A model generated the notes under the pieces. It did no database searches and was not told the DNA's origin. It saw only the letters and a program-made list of their open reading frames with translations. Of a DNA stretch of 60,000 nt, positions 11,134 through 59,026 are shown piece after piece. A program made the position numbers and the translations under genes. Positions within the stretch are counted from its first letter, which is position 1. Each line of letters begins with the position of its first letter. Source of the stretch: Owenia fusiformis (Eukaryota > Annelida > Polychaeta > Sabellida > Oweniidae); the NCBI GenBank assembly GCA_903813345.2, contig CAIIXF020000008.1, positions 38,442,867-38,502,866 of the forward strand, given 5' to 3'.

Positions 11134-14100
11134 GTAAGATGAACGCCGACTTCGTATCGCTTAAATCTAAACACTTTTCAGGAATAAGGAAAATAATACG
11201 GTTTATTATGAAAATTTGTTTTCTTTGTATTGATTGAGTTTCTAGGAGGAGCACACTTTGTTGTGATATTTGCGAACTTGGCGGATCAGAGCCTGGATGG
11301 GATTCACGGGGTTAATATTATAACCCGGGTTCCGTTACAAGGAAATCAGGATATACAGCCTAAACCCCGTCATTTCTTCTCAGCCCTGAAATGTTTCAGG
11401 TGAAACAGAAAGATGCTATGCATTATGAGTATCCATGCCTAAACCCCTTTCTTTAATTTTTTTCCTTGCTCCGGTGTTTAATGTTCTGAACAGTTGTGAT
11501 CTTTAACAAATGCGACAAAAATGAAGAAACCTTTAATTATCATACTATAATAGAGTTTCTGTTGGTTTCTTATGTAAACTACCATATAAGGACAATGTAC
11601 TTTATTGTTGGTATTATGACTAAAGTTCCTTTTCATGATATCTTACCCGTGCTTAATTTTAATCCATTTGTACTAATACACAAAATTTCACTCTGCGATT
11701 TAAACAAAGAATCTAGTTTTTAAAGTTATATTGGTACACCTCAAGTTCACATCGTTCACTCTTATTCCTCCGTCCAAAAAATATCATTAGTATTTTATTT
11801 TCTATTTGCAGATACAATATTATACGTTGTTTACGTACATATTACAGACGTAATACGATATGTATACGTTTACGGATTTTATCAACTGGATGCAAGTTCG
11901 GGGTCAAGAATTATCTTGGCTTTGAAACCCGTGAAGAATTATAGATAATTATAGAATTATAGATAATTATAGAATTATAGATAAATATACCATGACAATG
12001 ACAACATTAGCTAAATACAAACACACTTCCTCTATCGAACATTCTCAAAATTGATTACCATAAAGCCATAAAGGTGTCTCACGTAATGGGAAATAAGGAA
12101 ATGCTACTCATAAAGATATGTAATAAATTAGAAAAATGTTTTATCATTTTGCAATATTGCTACTGACAAACCCTATTCAAAAGTCTTTGAAAGTGAAAGT
12201 ATCTGTCATTGTCTGTCACATTAAGATTCAATTTTTGAATAAGGTGACAGAATAAAGTCACAATGTTTTATCATTTTGAACATCGCTGTCAACAGGTTAT
12301 TTGTCATTGTCTGCAACATTGATTTCAGGAAAAAGGCGACAAAATAAAATCACATTGTTTAAATATCATTTTGAAGCATATTTGTCGATTATACATGTTA
12401 TATAGTCCAGATATAATTTAAAATGTCATGAATTAGCTCGTCATTAATTGATAATGAAGCTAAAACAAGCGTGCCTCCGTAAACATTTTTTCAGTATTTC
12501 TTATGAATATTACCCAGTTTTCCATTGATGACAGTCGTACGCCTGACCTCTACGTCCGCGTGTATCCATCGAACCATTTTAGTATTAAACCACAGAGTAA
12601 CGAATACATTACTAATATCAATATAACAATAAGTTTTGAAAAGTGAATGAAAATGATTCACCAATTGTTCCTAATTATTTCTTCCTGCTTTATTCATGAG
12701 TCAAAATCTTGAAATAAACTGGTCTTGAATTCTTTAAAACCGCTATAAGGAAATGAATATCTTACAATAGCTGGCTGAATAAAAATATTTCCCACAAAAG
12801 AATTGAAAGTAAACCTTTAATGGCATTACGTCATTGGGAATCCACCTGGCAAGTGACTAAGATCTTACTTTGTTAGTTTATAAAAATATTACCTATTTAA
12901 AAAAAAAATCGGAAAAAATCTCAAAAATGATCAATACACGGCGTTATGTCTACCATACGCATTATAGGTATTATGTATAAATATTAAATGTATTATGTGT
13001 ATATTATATACTGTATGATATCTTTAAGCGGAACTACAATAACATTCTATTTGTATAAGAAATGAGACTCAACAATTAAATATAACATTCACCTGGGAAT
13101 ACTGGACGTGTGATTTCATTCCAAGTATTACCCACACAATTTTGGAAAAACATTACCCAATGTCTTTTATGTAAACAAACTATTATGTTTTTAAATAAAT
13201 TAAACATGAAATCGGAAGTAAAGGCCATCGATTACTACTCAAATGCGATATAAAAACTTGGGTAGTAGGGACACAGTACTGTTTGTTTTTCACCTTAGTC
13301 ATAAGATTGGACCCATGCCAATCTCTATCAATAGACAAATATAAATAAGTGTACTTCTCTCTGATATTACTATCAAGTGAATTGAGATTAACGACAAAGA
13401 AATATAACTACTGGATGTATCACTAGTGTTCTTGGAGAAACAAATTAAAAATTGTTAAACTTAAAAAACGTAGAAATTGTTAAACTTAAACAAAGACATC
13501 AAAATTGTTAAAGCTTCATTAACCGTAAGTATTAGTTTGTTGTATGAATTCCATTTGAATTAAATTAATATTTGGAATCCAATTAATCGCATCTCGGAAT
13601 AAAACTTATTTGACTATTTATAACAAAAAGTGCAAAATTTTCAAATGTGAGGGCTAAATATTGTTTTGTACCTGTTGTCATGTCAACAAGTCAACCTGCT
13701 TTATATTTTGCACGTTTATATTAACCATTAATGAAGGAATTAAGGAATAAATCCAAAAAAACATTAAGGAATAAATCACAAAAAGTAAAATATCTTCATT
13801 GCAAAAATATACAGAAAAATAACGAGTGTTTATCTTAATAAGCATTTAGTATAGATTTTGATACACTTTATTCATTTTTTCTGGCATGACAGCATTATAC
13901 TGCAAAAAGTAGAATTTTCCGCTTTTTTATTGTTACAAAAGTTTGGATGTCTTCTGAATATCGTCCGCTTATTGTCAAATGTGCTATGTATTATCAAACG
14001 TTCCATACATTTAGATAATATGTTATATATGTGCTATATGTTATTAAAAATATATTTACTAGAATGGTTCCGCTCGTTAAAATGTAAATGTCCAGGGGCG

Positions 14101-17100
14101 TTAGGAAATTTTACATATAAAATAGATTTCAAACGAAGACAGTCAACAACTCTTCACAGAAAAGCTCGATTAACAAAACATGAACATAATCCTAGACATT
14201 TGTTGGCTAAAAAACAAACATGGGAGCGAGTTGAATAGTTTTCTAAAAGTAAACAGAACTAAGTAGTTCGAAGAAAGCTTTTGAAGAACTTTATATTGAT
14301 CTGACATTCTTAAACAATGTAAATGTAAAGAACATGTACTATATTGAATTAATGGTATTTAAGAACCGTTCTACGCAACGATATGATACAATATATACAA
14401 TACAATAATTAATACAATACAATTCAATTAATACAATACGATACAATACAATTAATACAATACAATACAATTCAGTTAATACAATACAATTCAATTAATA
14501 CAATACAATACAATACACTTCAATTAATACAATACAATTCAATTGATATAATACAATACAATTCAATTAATACAATACAATACAATTGATACAATACAAT
14601 TCAATTAATACAATATAATACAATACAATTCAATTAATACAATACAATTGATACAATACAATTCAATTAATACAATATAATACAATACAATATAATTAAT
14701 ACAATACAATTCAATTAATACAATACCATTCAATTAATACAATACAATACAATAAAATTAATACAATAAAATTCGATTAATACAATACAATACAATTCAA
14801 TCAATACAATACAATACGTCGATATAAGACGACAATGCTAACTATAATTGACATCACATTACCAGGAAAATCATGTCACTTGAAGCTAGTGTTTCATCCT
14901 ATTTCCCTGTTTTCCTGAATTATCAGATTGTAGTAATATAAAATAAATACTCGAGAGAAGAAAAACAAAAACAATGATATGATACATAGGTCTTACATTG
15001 GGATCGTTCGCGAAAATGTGTGCTCTGCGATTTCGTTTTATTTTAATATCTTAATGGTGGAAACTTAAAGTTTCATCCTAATAATAATTTGGATTAATGA
15101 TTCTCCAATAGCGCCATCTATTGACGAGTGTTGGCTTCGCAAGGCATAAACACGTGCCATTCCTCGTTATTGGGACACCGTTTCTGTCACAGACGCAGAC
15201 ACCGCTTGGACTGATCGGATGCCACACTTGCAAAAGGGGAAATGCTAGAACTAATGACAGAAAATAACAAGAAAAAATAATAATTTCAGACAACATCCAG
15301 ACATAAGCAAAACAAATCCAAAATAACCCGAATTTTAATTTAACTGAAGTTTTACACATCGATCCGACAGCTATTCAGCAGATAAATGAACAAACAAAAA
15401 CTAATTTCATATTATTTCTTTCTTGCTGATTTTTTGTTATCTTATTTCAGATTGTCAAATCAAGAGCAGGGAAAATACCAGGAATTCAAATGATAGATCA
15501 TTCAGATTACTGCCCCCTATTCCAAATGTGGATGCATTGATTGCCGAGAAATCATCTCATAACAAAATCTCGCAATCATGCCCATCTCGTGACAATTCCA
15601 CGAAGACTATCAAAGAACCTGCAAGACAAATTAAACGAAATACATTTTTAGTGCACGAGCCCAGCATCTTCACTGTATCTGACAATAAGGAAATACATGA
15701 CAATAAGGACGTATGTGACAATAAGGAAACCAGTTCTTCAGATTTCACCATGGATGGCGTCGCAAATAAAGCAATCAATAATGAGTCACCGACATCAGGA
15801 TCTGCTCCTATACACGAGTATGATTTCTACGAGACAGACACGCGTGAAGATGATAGTCTTACCCAAAGTGAGAAATGCGGAGTGGAGAGTGTTAAGATTA
15901 CTTTTCAGCATTCAATATCTCAGTCGACGGACTCAGAGTGCGATGACAGACTAGAAAACATGTACACTGAACCCTTAAGTACAGTTGATTACCTTTCGCC
16001 ATTCGACAACATGGCTATTGATCTAGCCCAACATACCGATGCCGAAAGACTCAAAAGACCCACAAGTCTTTCTTTTGAGGAGACCGATGGCTACGTGCCG
16101 TCTTTACGGAGGAATAAAACAGCTTTAAGACGGGCTCGCTCAGGAAAGCTAGAAAATGGAAGCATAATGGACTACATTAGCATTAGCATGGTCAGTCCTG
16201 ATTTAGCGGATAAGGTAATGGACTGGGCAATTCAACCGAAATCCCCCAGCGAAAGTAAACTGAGTTTGCCTGAGAAGCAACCGAATAAATGTAAATGTAT
16301 ATATTTCAAGAATCTCTGGGCATTCCTGATTGCATTCATTATGTGTATTGCACTCGCTGCCCTTATCTTCTACACAGAAGGCTACTTTGTCCCGAAAGAG
16401 ATAAAGACTCCAGCAACCAATGGGACCAATTTAAAACTATCTGATGTTGTTCCACTGGTCACTGATAACAAACACAACGGAACGGTTTCAAACGTAACAT
16501 ACCCAACGGTAGAAGAGTCCAAACTACCTCCAAAAGTCAGTATTAATTGGCCACCAAATGCTGGCTTAGCGTTTGCATTAGCGATAACCTTATTGATTGC
16601 TTTCGCTGTTGCGATATCCAAACGGGCTCGTTGTATAGCTCTGTTGACACTTCCCGGCATAACAACCTCTCGTGGTAGAGCGATTATGTTGACGATTATA
16701 TTACGACTGTTGGTTACTGGTCCAATAACGAATACATTGGACAATGCAAAGAAAATCCCCGAAGCGACATCGTGTCAAGTTGAAATGTTAAGCAAAGAGG
16801 TGAAGGCCATTCAATCAGATATCTTAGCGAGAATTCATGAATACAGTAAGGAGTTTGAAGAAACGGCGAGAAGAATGTTTGCACTTCAGATTGAGACGTT
16901 AAAAAGAATTATTGATGCCCCGATACGAACCTTGGAGAGTGTGTTATCAGGGTTTCAGAATATCAAAATTGATATCAGTGGCGTGAATGCAAGTATAATT
17001 GTAAATAATATAACATTCTATGCTCATGACGTCGAGGATTATGCAAATGAAGTTGATGCGATTCGTTACTTTGAGCGCCCTAATGTAACGGGAACTGACA

Positions 17101-18194
17101 GTCTCTCTACTCTTGGTGGTAAACTTAGTGCCGAGTTTGAAGACAAAACGTATGTTATCCGCCAAGTGTTGTCTGTTCTAGGTAGTGTCCTCTCTGTGTC
17201 CGTTCTTTTAGTGTTCATCCAAGCGTGTTGTTATCACCGTGGTTACAGGCGTCATCTCGACCATGACAATATTTACATAACACACGGATTCAAGAAGTTA
17301 GATCAAGAAAGACGGGGACACTTGAAAAAGACATTACTTCCTTTGCGGAGGAAGGAGCGATCTCAGTTGATTGATTCCACATCGTGTTGTTTATCAGGAC
17401 AAGAACGTGTGGCGATCCTTTGGGGCTTAATCATCATTCTACCATTCTTGGCAGCTGCTGTTCTCTTAATCGGACTTGATTTTGTTTTATACCGAACACT
17501 GGAGGTGATTCGCAAGGAAGCTAATGTGACTGTGTCTATAGATGGCGGTAGTGGATTCAAAATTGTTCTTAATGATACCAGCCCCCGTATCAAGCAGCTG
17601 TACTATCAAGAGGTACCACTGTTGTTCAACAGTAACTCAACGAGTTTCAACTATTCAATGGAAATCAACACCGAGCGATGTCTGCCCGATCCATTGCCTC
17701 CATTCTACGAAAACACCACCAAACTTGGATACTTAATCGGTATGTTCGTTGGTATTTTTGTCTTGACAATTTTACAGTCGTACGGAATACGACTCCAACA
17801 TAAGATCGCGGCGACGTATTACCCGATACGAGAACAACAACGAGTCGTTTATCTTTACCATAACATGATGACGCAACGTGTGACGTTCGCGCAACTATTA
17901 CTGGGAAAATTCATGAACCGAAACAAATTCGTCGATCAGGATATAGGATTTCGACGATGGCTTGCAGCTAAAAGTCCACGTTTCGGTCGAGTAATGAAAA
18001 CGATAGGAATGCTTACTGAACATTCATGCGTGAGTTGTGGCTCATTGAAGAATCTGAGACAGATCAGTGATGAATGGTGTTGTCGAACGTGCATCAATCG
18101 TTTAGACAAAACTAGCAAAACAATTAGCAAGTCGCTGAGTATTAAATCTACTCCCACCAAATATTCCACATTGCCAAATACACATGTTATTTAA
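11046..18194 (+). CDS. DC-STAMP-domain multipass membrane protein (DCST1/DCST2/SPE-42-like)
   Basis: Exon 1 is 11046-11133 (29 codons plus one base, donor GTAAGA) and exon 2 is 15451-18194 (acceptor TTTCAG). Phases match and the join gives about 943 residues. The first 300 residues are polar and probably disordered. Membrane segments appear near residues 318-338, 400-419, 440-460, 602-624, 683-710 and 788-810. The family signature GPITN follows the third segment, and a long coiled stretch plus several NXS/T sites fill the extracellular parts. The C-terminus has a CVSCG...WCCRTC cluster (about 889-914), like the degenerate RING of DCST1 and SPE-42. DC-STAMP proteins act in cell fusion, and the DCST1/SPE-42 branch in sperm-egg interaction. 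I infer a gamete role here but cannot assign a one-to-one orthologue. The exon 1 call rests on phase, donor quality and an open start. Without it, the first in-frame Met of exon 2 is near 15750. Confidence 0.8.
14390..14820. repeat. AATAC/AATTC pentamer-rich satellite
   Basis: More than 400 bases of interspersed AATAC, AATTC and AATTAATAC units in the intron of the DC-STAMP gene. The order of units is irregular, as expected from slippage. Confidence 0.85.
15451..18194 (+). CDS. Main exon of the DC-STAMP-domain gene
   Basis: Opens after a pyrimidine-rich acceptor and runs 914 codons to TAA at 18192-18194. It contains all six predicted membrane segments, the DC-STAMP region and the C-terminal CXXC/CCXXC cluster. 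The frame is intact. Confidence 0.9.
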
Positions 18195-18700
18195 AGACTA
18201 ATGCTGGCGTATTAACATGTTACATCCTTACTTTGACATGGTACAAGAGTTCAGAATTAGTAAGTTTAGTCAAAAAGCATAGCTGAATACTCAATTTTCA
18301 TTGGTTAAACTAAAGGACTTTCTAAAAACAATTATACTGAATCGTAATAAGATGCATCAAATAACATTCGGTGTTAACACAGATCTCCATGACAACTCAA
18401 TTCATTTAAACATGAATCTGTAATTTCTAAAATATTATTTCATTTGGGTTATGCTCCAGACCATACTACCATGGTTTCGAATTCATACTACATGGTGTAT
18501 TTAAAATCTGTAAATACATAGTGTGACCCTATACAGGTTTTTGACGAAAACAGCCGACTCTGATTTAAGTAAATCCTTATCCTATGTAATACACAGTGTA
18601 ATATAGAAATGCCTATATTATAACATGATGTTCACTTTTGTCAAGACGCATAATTTATATGTTATTTTGGTCATGTAAAAGTTTTTGGGAATCATAGGTA
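18195..18700 (+). other. Probable 3' UTR and downstream of the DC-STAMP gene
   Basis: About 500 bases follow the TAA with no further coding signal. No perfect AATAAA was picked out, so the transcript end cannot be placed. Confidence 0.4.
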
Positions 18701-18713
18701 TTTTATAAGGTAA

Positions 18714-20600
18714 TACTGTTTAAGGTAACACTGTGCAGGGTTACACTGTATAAGGTTTTACTGGAAAGGGTTACACAGTATAAGGTTTCACTGTGCAGGG
18801 TTACACTGTATAAGGTTTTACTGGAAAGGGTTACACAGTATAAGGTTTCACTGTGCAGGGTTACACTGTATAAGGTTTTACTGTGCAGGGTTACACTGTA
18901 TAAGGTTTTACTGGAAAGGGTTACACTGTATAAGGTTTTACTGGAAAGGGTTACACTGTATAAGGTTTTACTGGAAAGGGTTACACTATATAAGGGTTTT
19001 ACTGGAAAGGGTTGCACTGTATAAGGTTTTACTGGAAAGGGTTCCACTGTACAAGGTTTTACTGGAAAGGGTTACACTGTATAAGGTTTTACTGGAAAGG
19101 GTTACACAGTATAAGGTTTCACTGTGCAGGGTTACACTGTATAAGGTTTTACTGGAAAGGGTTACACTGTATAAGGTTTTACTGTGCAGGGTTACACTGT
19201 ATAAGGTTTTACTGGAAAGGGTTACACTGTATAAGGTTTTACTGGAAAGGGTTACACTGTATAAGGTTTTACTGGAAAGGGTTACACTATATAAGGGTTT
19301 TACTGGAAAGGGTTGCACTGTATAAGGTTTTACTGGAAAGGGTTACACTGTACAAGGTTTTACTGGAAAGGGTTACACTGTATAAGGTTTTACTGGAAAG
19401 GGTTACACAGTATAAGGTTTCACTGTGCAGGGTTACACTGTATAAGGTTTTACTGTGCAGGGTTACACTGTATAAGGTTTTACTGTGCAGGGTTACACTG
19501 TATAAGGTTTTACTGGAAAGGGTTACACTGTATAAGGTTTTACTGGAAAGGGTTACACTGTATAAGGTTTTACTGGAAAGGGTTACACTATATAAGGGTT
19601 TTACTGGAAAGGGTTGCACTGTATAAGGTTTTACTGGAAAGGGTTACACTGTACAAGGTTTTACTGGAAAGGGTTACACTGTATAAGGTTTTACTGGAAA
19701 GGGTTACACTGTATAAGGGTTTTACTGGAAAGGGTTACACTGTATAAGGTTTTACTGGAAAGGGTTACACTGTATAAGGTTTTACTGGAAAGGGTTACAC
19801 AGTATAAGGTTTCACTGTGCAGGGTTACACTGTATAAGGTTTTACTGGAAAGGGTTACACTGTATAAGGGTTTTACTGGAAAGGGTTACACTGTATAAGG
19901 TTTTACTGGAAAGGGTTACACTGTATAAGGTTTTACTGGAAAGGGTTACAGTGTATAAGGTTTTACTGGAAAGGGTTACACTGTATAAGGTTTTACTGGA
20001 AAGGGTTACACTGTATAAGGTTTTACTGGAAAGGGTTGAACTGTATGAGGTTTTACTGGAAAGGGTTCCACTGTAGAAGGTTTTACTGGAAAGGGTTACA
20101 CTGTATAAGGTTTTACTAGAAAGGGTAATACTGTATAAGGTTTTACTGGAAAGGGTTACACTGTATAAGGTTTTACTGGAAAGGGTTACACTGTATGAGG
20201 TTTAACTGGAAAGGGTTTAAGGGTTACATTGTATAAGGTTTTACTGGAAAGGGTTACACTGTATAAGGTTTTACTGGAAAGGGTTACTCTGTATAAGGTT
20301 TCACTGGAAAGGGTTACACTGTATAAGGTTTTACTGGAAAGGGTTACACTGTATAAGGTTTTAATGTAAAAGGGTTACACTGTATAAGGTTTTACTGGAA
20401 AGGGCTACACTGTATAAGGTTTTACTGGAAAGGGTTACACTGTATTTATTTAAGGGTTTTACTGGAAAGGGTTACACTGTATAAGGTTTCACTGGAAAGG
20501 GTTACACCGTATAAGGTTTTACTGGAAATGGTTACACTGTATAAGGTTTTACTGGAAAGGGTTACACTGTAGAAGGTTTTACTGGAACGGTTAGTACTGT
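18714..20600. repeat. 30-bp minisatellite with 301-bp higher-order units
   Basis: The unit GGTTACACTGTATAAGGTTTTACTGGAAAG-type (30 bases) repeats about 60 times. Variants (CACAGTATAAGG, CACTGTGCAGGG, GGTTGCACTG) recur in fixed order, so the phrase beginning GGTTGCACTG comes back near 19011, 19312 and 19613, a spacing of 301 (ten units plus one extra base). After about 19700 the order becomes more uniform. Because 30 is a multiple of three, spurious open frames occur on both strands; none is called as a gene. Confidence 0.93.
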
Positions 20601-22077
20601 TTTGACTTAATTTCAAAATAATATTTTTATTCTAAGGTAACTGACGACATCTTTCCATCCATTCTAACTCTTTTATTGTATCGAATATTGTATCAAATAT
20701 TGTATCAAATATTGTATCAAATATTGTACCAAATTGCATTCTTTAGATGCTGTGTGTTTTACATCGTTTTAGTCAAATTGAATTTATTTATTTTGATATA
20801 CATGTATAATGTTGCGTCCTTTATTTTGTTTTGGTGCAACGCATATTAATTATGTATACCATATTTGTAAATATTTTAATGTAATATCGCAATTTTATTT
20901 AGATATACGTTACATGTATATCAGAAATTAAAAAAACTCTTCTTAGAGGTTATATGTTTACTTTTCATATTCGACAGAAGTTTGCTTCAATACAATATAA
21001 CAAGGTTGTTGAAACTTTTGATATTACAATGTTTTATAGTTCATGCGCCAAGGGTACCTACAAATTAGGTACATACAATAAGTTATTTCTCTGAGTAACT
21101 TTTATGGTAAAGTTAACTTAGGTTATATCAACATCATTATGCCTGAGTTACTGTTCTCGAATTGATTTACCAGTCATCCACAGGTATACCACTTAAAGAG
21201 ATTATATTCAATGCCATTTAAGGTAAAACTTACTATAACAGTTCAAACATTCTTTATTTATTTGTATGCTTTATACGCAAAATAAACATCAATCGCAGAC
21301 AATTGAAATCTCGTCACCGTCTTATCAAATCGTGTCTGTGAAGTAAGCTACTAGAATTATCATGTTATGACTACAGTGCCATTGTTTCAAAGGGAAACAG
21401 AGATCACATTTTGCAAGAAGCTTTCAAAGAAATAGTATGAAGCAGAAAATTGTAATTTGCAAGAATATAAATAATTAAAGCTGGCTGGTTACAATTTCAA
21501 ATAAAAAATATATATCAAAAGAAATTGTACAGCAGAGAAATTGTACAGCAGAATCCTTTGACAATAACATACACTGCTTTTATAAAACTTTCAACCATTT
21601 CTATCATTTTAGGAACGCCTATCCATGAAACACAAAGGACGGTAAAATAAGACACTTTAACAAGCGTTCGTTTTTGGCGCAACATCCTTTCAATTATCCC
21701 ATTGATCAGAATCGATCAACTATTATACCAAGATTCCAAAACTTGCGCCACGTGCAGCAAAATATATAAATGTAACCCACACTATTACAAACATGAATAA
21801 AAAAAGTTACCAAAATTAAAACAATAAATAATAAAAAGTTTTATTATCCTTATTAATACAATATGCGAATATAAGGAATGTTCATGATAATAAAAAGTTT
21901 TGTTGATGTGGAAACAACAACAAGTCACATAATTTCAAGATCGTGTTATATCATTATTTATTATCATAATAATAACTACAATTACAATATCACGTGGAAG
22001 GGCATGTTAGGTATAACACTAACAGTTAAAATGCCAAGAGCACCCTTTGAACAGTAGTTTCCTGCTTCAAACTTTTA
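20601..22077. other. Spacer between two satellites, no gene seen
   Basis: AT-rich and without recognisable exons. A 16-bp ATTGTATCAAATATTG-type repeat (about four units) lies at 20675-20735. The spacer separates the ends of the DC-STAMP gene and ERCC2, which point towards each other. Confidence 0.45.
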
Positions 22078-23490
22078 ATTACCTCTGAAATGTAGTTCAT
22101 GTTTCACAGTTTTCATCACTCACTACATGCCCTTTTCAGGTTTCACAGTTTTCATTACTCACAACATGCCCTCTGCAGAGTAATTTCATGTTTCACACTT
22201 TTCATCAGTCACTACATGCCCTATGCAGAGTAGTTTCATATTTCACACTTTTCATCACTCACTACATGCCCTCTACAGAGTAATTTCATGTTTCACATTT
22301 TTCATCACTCACTACATGCCCTCTGCAAAGTAATTTCATGTTTCACATTTTTCATCACTCACTACATGCCCTCTGCAGAGTAATTTCATATTTCACACAA
22401 TTCATCACTCACTACATGCCCTCTGCAGAGTAGTTTCATATTTCACATTTTTCATCACTCACTACATGCCCTCTGCAGAGTAGTTTCATATTTCACACTT
22501 TTCACCAGTCACTACATGCCCTCTGCAGAGTAGTTTCATATTTCACACTTTTCATCACTCACTACATGCCCTCTGCAGAGTAGTTTCATGTTTCACATTT
22601 TTCATCACTCACTACACGCCCTCTGCAGAGTAGTTTCATGTTTCACATTTTTCATCACTCACTACATGCCCTCTGTAGAGTAGTTTCATATTTTACACTT
22701 TTCATCGCTCACTACATGCCCTCTGCAGAGTAGTTTCATATTTCACACTTTTCATCACTCACTACATGCCCTCTGCAGAATAATTTCATGTTTCACATTT
22801 TTCATCACTCACTACACGCCCTCTTCAGAGTAGTTTCATATTTCACATTTTTCATCACTCACTACATGCCCTCTGCAGAGTAATTTCATGTTTCACATTT
22901 TCATCACTCACTACATGCCCTCTGCAGAGTAGTTTCATATTTCACATTTTTCATCACTCACTACATGCCATCTGCAGAGTAATTTCATGTTTCACATTTT
23001 CATCACTCACTACATGCCCTCTGCAGAGTAGTTTCATATTTCACACTTTTCATCACTCACTACATGCCCTCTGCAGAGTAATTTCATGTTTCACATTTTT
23101 CATCGCTCACTACATGCCCTCTGCAGAGTAGTTTCACGCTTCACATTTTTCATCACTCACTCCATGCCCTCTGCAGAGAAATTTCATGTTGCACACTTTT
23201 CATCAGTCACTACATGCCCTCTGCAGAGTAATTTCATGTTTCACACTTTTCATCACTCACTGCATGCCCTCTGCAGAGTAATTTCATGTTTCACATTTCA
23301 CCACATGCCCATGTGGAATAGTTCAATATTTCACATTTTCATTACTCACTACAAACCCTCTACACAGATGTTTCATAATTCACATTTTTCATCGCTTGTT
23401 CATTACAAGCACATGTGGAAAAGTTCAATATTTCCCATTTTCATTACTCACAACAAGCCCTCTACACAGCAGTCTCAAGATTCACATTTT
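22078..23490. repeat. 50-bp satellite, about 24 clear copies plus diverged tail
   Basis: The unit contains ACTACATGCCCTCTGCAGAG followed by TAGTTTCATATTTCACATTTTTCATCACTC and returns every 50 bases (for example 22261 and 22311). From about 23290 the copies drift (ACATGCCCATGTGG, ACAAACCCTCTACACAG). Open frames inside it are products of the repeat. Confidence 0.92.
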
Positions 23491-23745
23491 TCATTTTCAT
23501 ATTGACTTTGATTTTGCCTTTCCTTTCCAGTGCCTGAGTTCATTGTGACATTTTAAGGCCACGGTGGATCCCGATCAGAGTCAGCGCAAAGCTTTTTCTA
23601 TATACTATGTACTAGTAATTCTGATTTTTGTTTTTTGAGTACTCTGCATCATTTATGAATCCAGGTTCTAACTGCACTGTTTTACAGTAGTCAGTTGCTC
23701 TAATTAGTAATTATTACACAAACTTAATCATTAGGTCAAGTGAGG

Positions 23746-57395
<33,650 letters not shown>

Positions 57396-58300
57396 GTGTG
57401 TTTTGGAATTTTTGGTGAGGTAATAAGACCAAAACTCACAATTGAAATTGTGATGTGGAAAAATGGTAGACATATGATTTCAAATTTTATGATTACGACA
57501 TGACCAATTCTTCATGCAGGAAATTATCTTTCCAGGAAGGCCACGATACAGTGGCCTTAGAAGAAGGTAAAACGATGCAATTCAAATTCTGAAGTAAATA
57601 ATGTTGACTGCTATGAATTTTTAAATTGAGATATGATTCCATATATGGCAGAATATCTATTTGGAACCTGGGAGTCAATCTTCCTTGTGGCCTAGGACGT
57701 CAAGTACGTTTCTGGCGAAAGCTGGAGCATAGATTATTTAAGAGGACTGGAAACAAGATGGCAGTCTACTTCAATTCTGCCAATTCGTGTTGGCCTATTT
57801 ATCACTATTGACTCGGTTGTTCATCTAGTTTTACTTACCTTAGATGCTTAGTAATCTATTTAGTATAATATTGTTTCGAAAATTATTGTCATTTGCGATA
57901 ATTAGTACTAAAACTACTTTGAACAGGTCAGCTGCCATTTGCTTGGCTTAATCGTACCAGTCCACAAAAACAGTGTAATCATATTAAAAATACCAATAAA
58001 ACTTTAAAATTGAGGCAGATACCATACAAAAAGACTCTATTAATACAGATACAGTGGAGGGCAAAAATAAATCTCAGCCCTCAAAAGTTGTCACGATGAG
58101 CTAAATTCTAAGCTTCGTGTCTCAAACTCTCCCAAGCGGTAGAAAAATAATTCCCATTCACTTTAAGTAGCACAATAAATGAATCCAAAGCTTCATACCT
58201 GCAAATGATGGATAAATTCCTACCAAATCGATTGAATGTTTTCATGAATCACCATGTTTGTGATCCAAAGAGGATTGACTCCCAGAATGCAACATCAGGT
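57396..58300. other. Region upstream of ERCC2, probable divergent promoter area
   Basis: No protein-coding exon recognised. A block at 57671-57765 returns inverted at 59075-59165, and 58073-58165 returns directly at 59692-59785, so the region is built of dispersed repeats. Confidence 0.5.
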
Positions 58301-58631
58301 AACCTTATTTACTCTTGACAGATTTCAAAATGGCGGAGCGGCATTTTGAAAGCTGACACGTGTCATGTTGCATTCTGGGAGCCAATCCACATTGCGACGC
58401 AATCGGGCTCCAAAATCACCTCAACATTTGAAGAGTCGGGATTAACATGTGAATTCCACTTCAAATTTTTAAGTTCTTATTTGTCATTATGGACACAAAT
58501 TCCACTATATCTGGACTTACTAGGATGGAGAAAATAGAGCACTGAATACACTGAGGTAAGAATTTATTACATGTGCGACAGCATGTAATTTCCATAGCTT
58601 TTGTAATTCTTTATGTCCCCAACTGTATACA

Positions 58632-59026
58632 GGTTACAGGCCTGTCAACTGTCCCGCAATTTGCGTATTTGTCACGCATTTGCTGAAGAATTTGAAGTCA
58701 CGCCAGTTTTTTTTGCGTGACAGAAAATGTCACGCAAAATACGCATTTTACCTGGTAATTGTCAAGCAAAAATATTTCTGTGTCACGCGAATCCCGTATG
58801 TGTCACGCATGTTCATTGGAAATTTTTCGTACCTACCCATCCCCCCCCGCGAAAAATTTGAGGTGTTCAAAGTTTGGCAAAGGTGCTCAAACTTTCGCCA
58901 AAGGTGTTTAAAAGTTGGCCAAAGGTGTTCAAAATTTGAACAAAAGTGTTCAGATTTGGACTTAGGTGTCCAACATTTTGAAGTCACTCATATTAGGTGG
59001 TCCCAAGTTGACAGCCCTGAGGTTAC
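58632..59026. mobile_element. MITE-like element with CAGGSCTGTCAAC ends
   Basis: Begins CAGGCCTGTCAACT and ends AAGTTGACAGCCCTG, flanked by AGGTTA on both sides. It contains five diverged CAAAGGTGTTCAAA-type units. A further copy begins near 59787 (CAGCCCTGTCAAC) and runs to the window edge. No coding capacity; superfamily not assigned because the duplication length (6-9) is ambiguous. Confidence 0.65.

Noticed and set aside
13858-14238. 126-codon plus-strand frame
   Set aside because: Composition follows AT-rich DNA, without motif or exon signals.
15078-15359. 93-codon minus-strand frame with a hydrophobic start and a CVCDRNG...CLCL part
   Set aside because: No recognised family, no splice or promoter support, and it lies in the DC-STAMP gene intron. 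Kept only as a curiosity.
18703-19898. Several overlapping open frames of 90-200 codons on both strands
   Set aside because: They arise because the 30-bp unit is a multiple of three and free of stops. There is no start context or family match.
18714-20600. CRISPR-like array
   Set aside because: Units are contiguous without unique spacers and the host is an animal.
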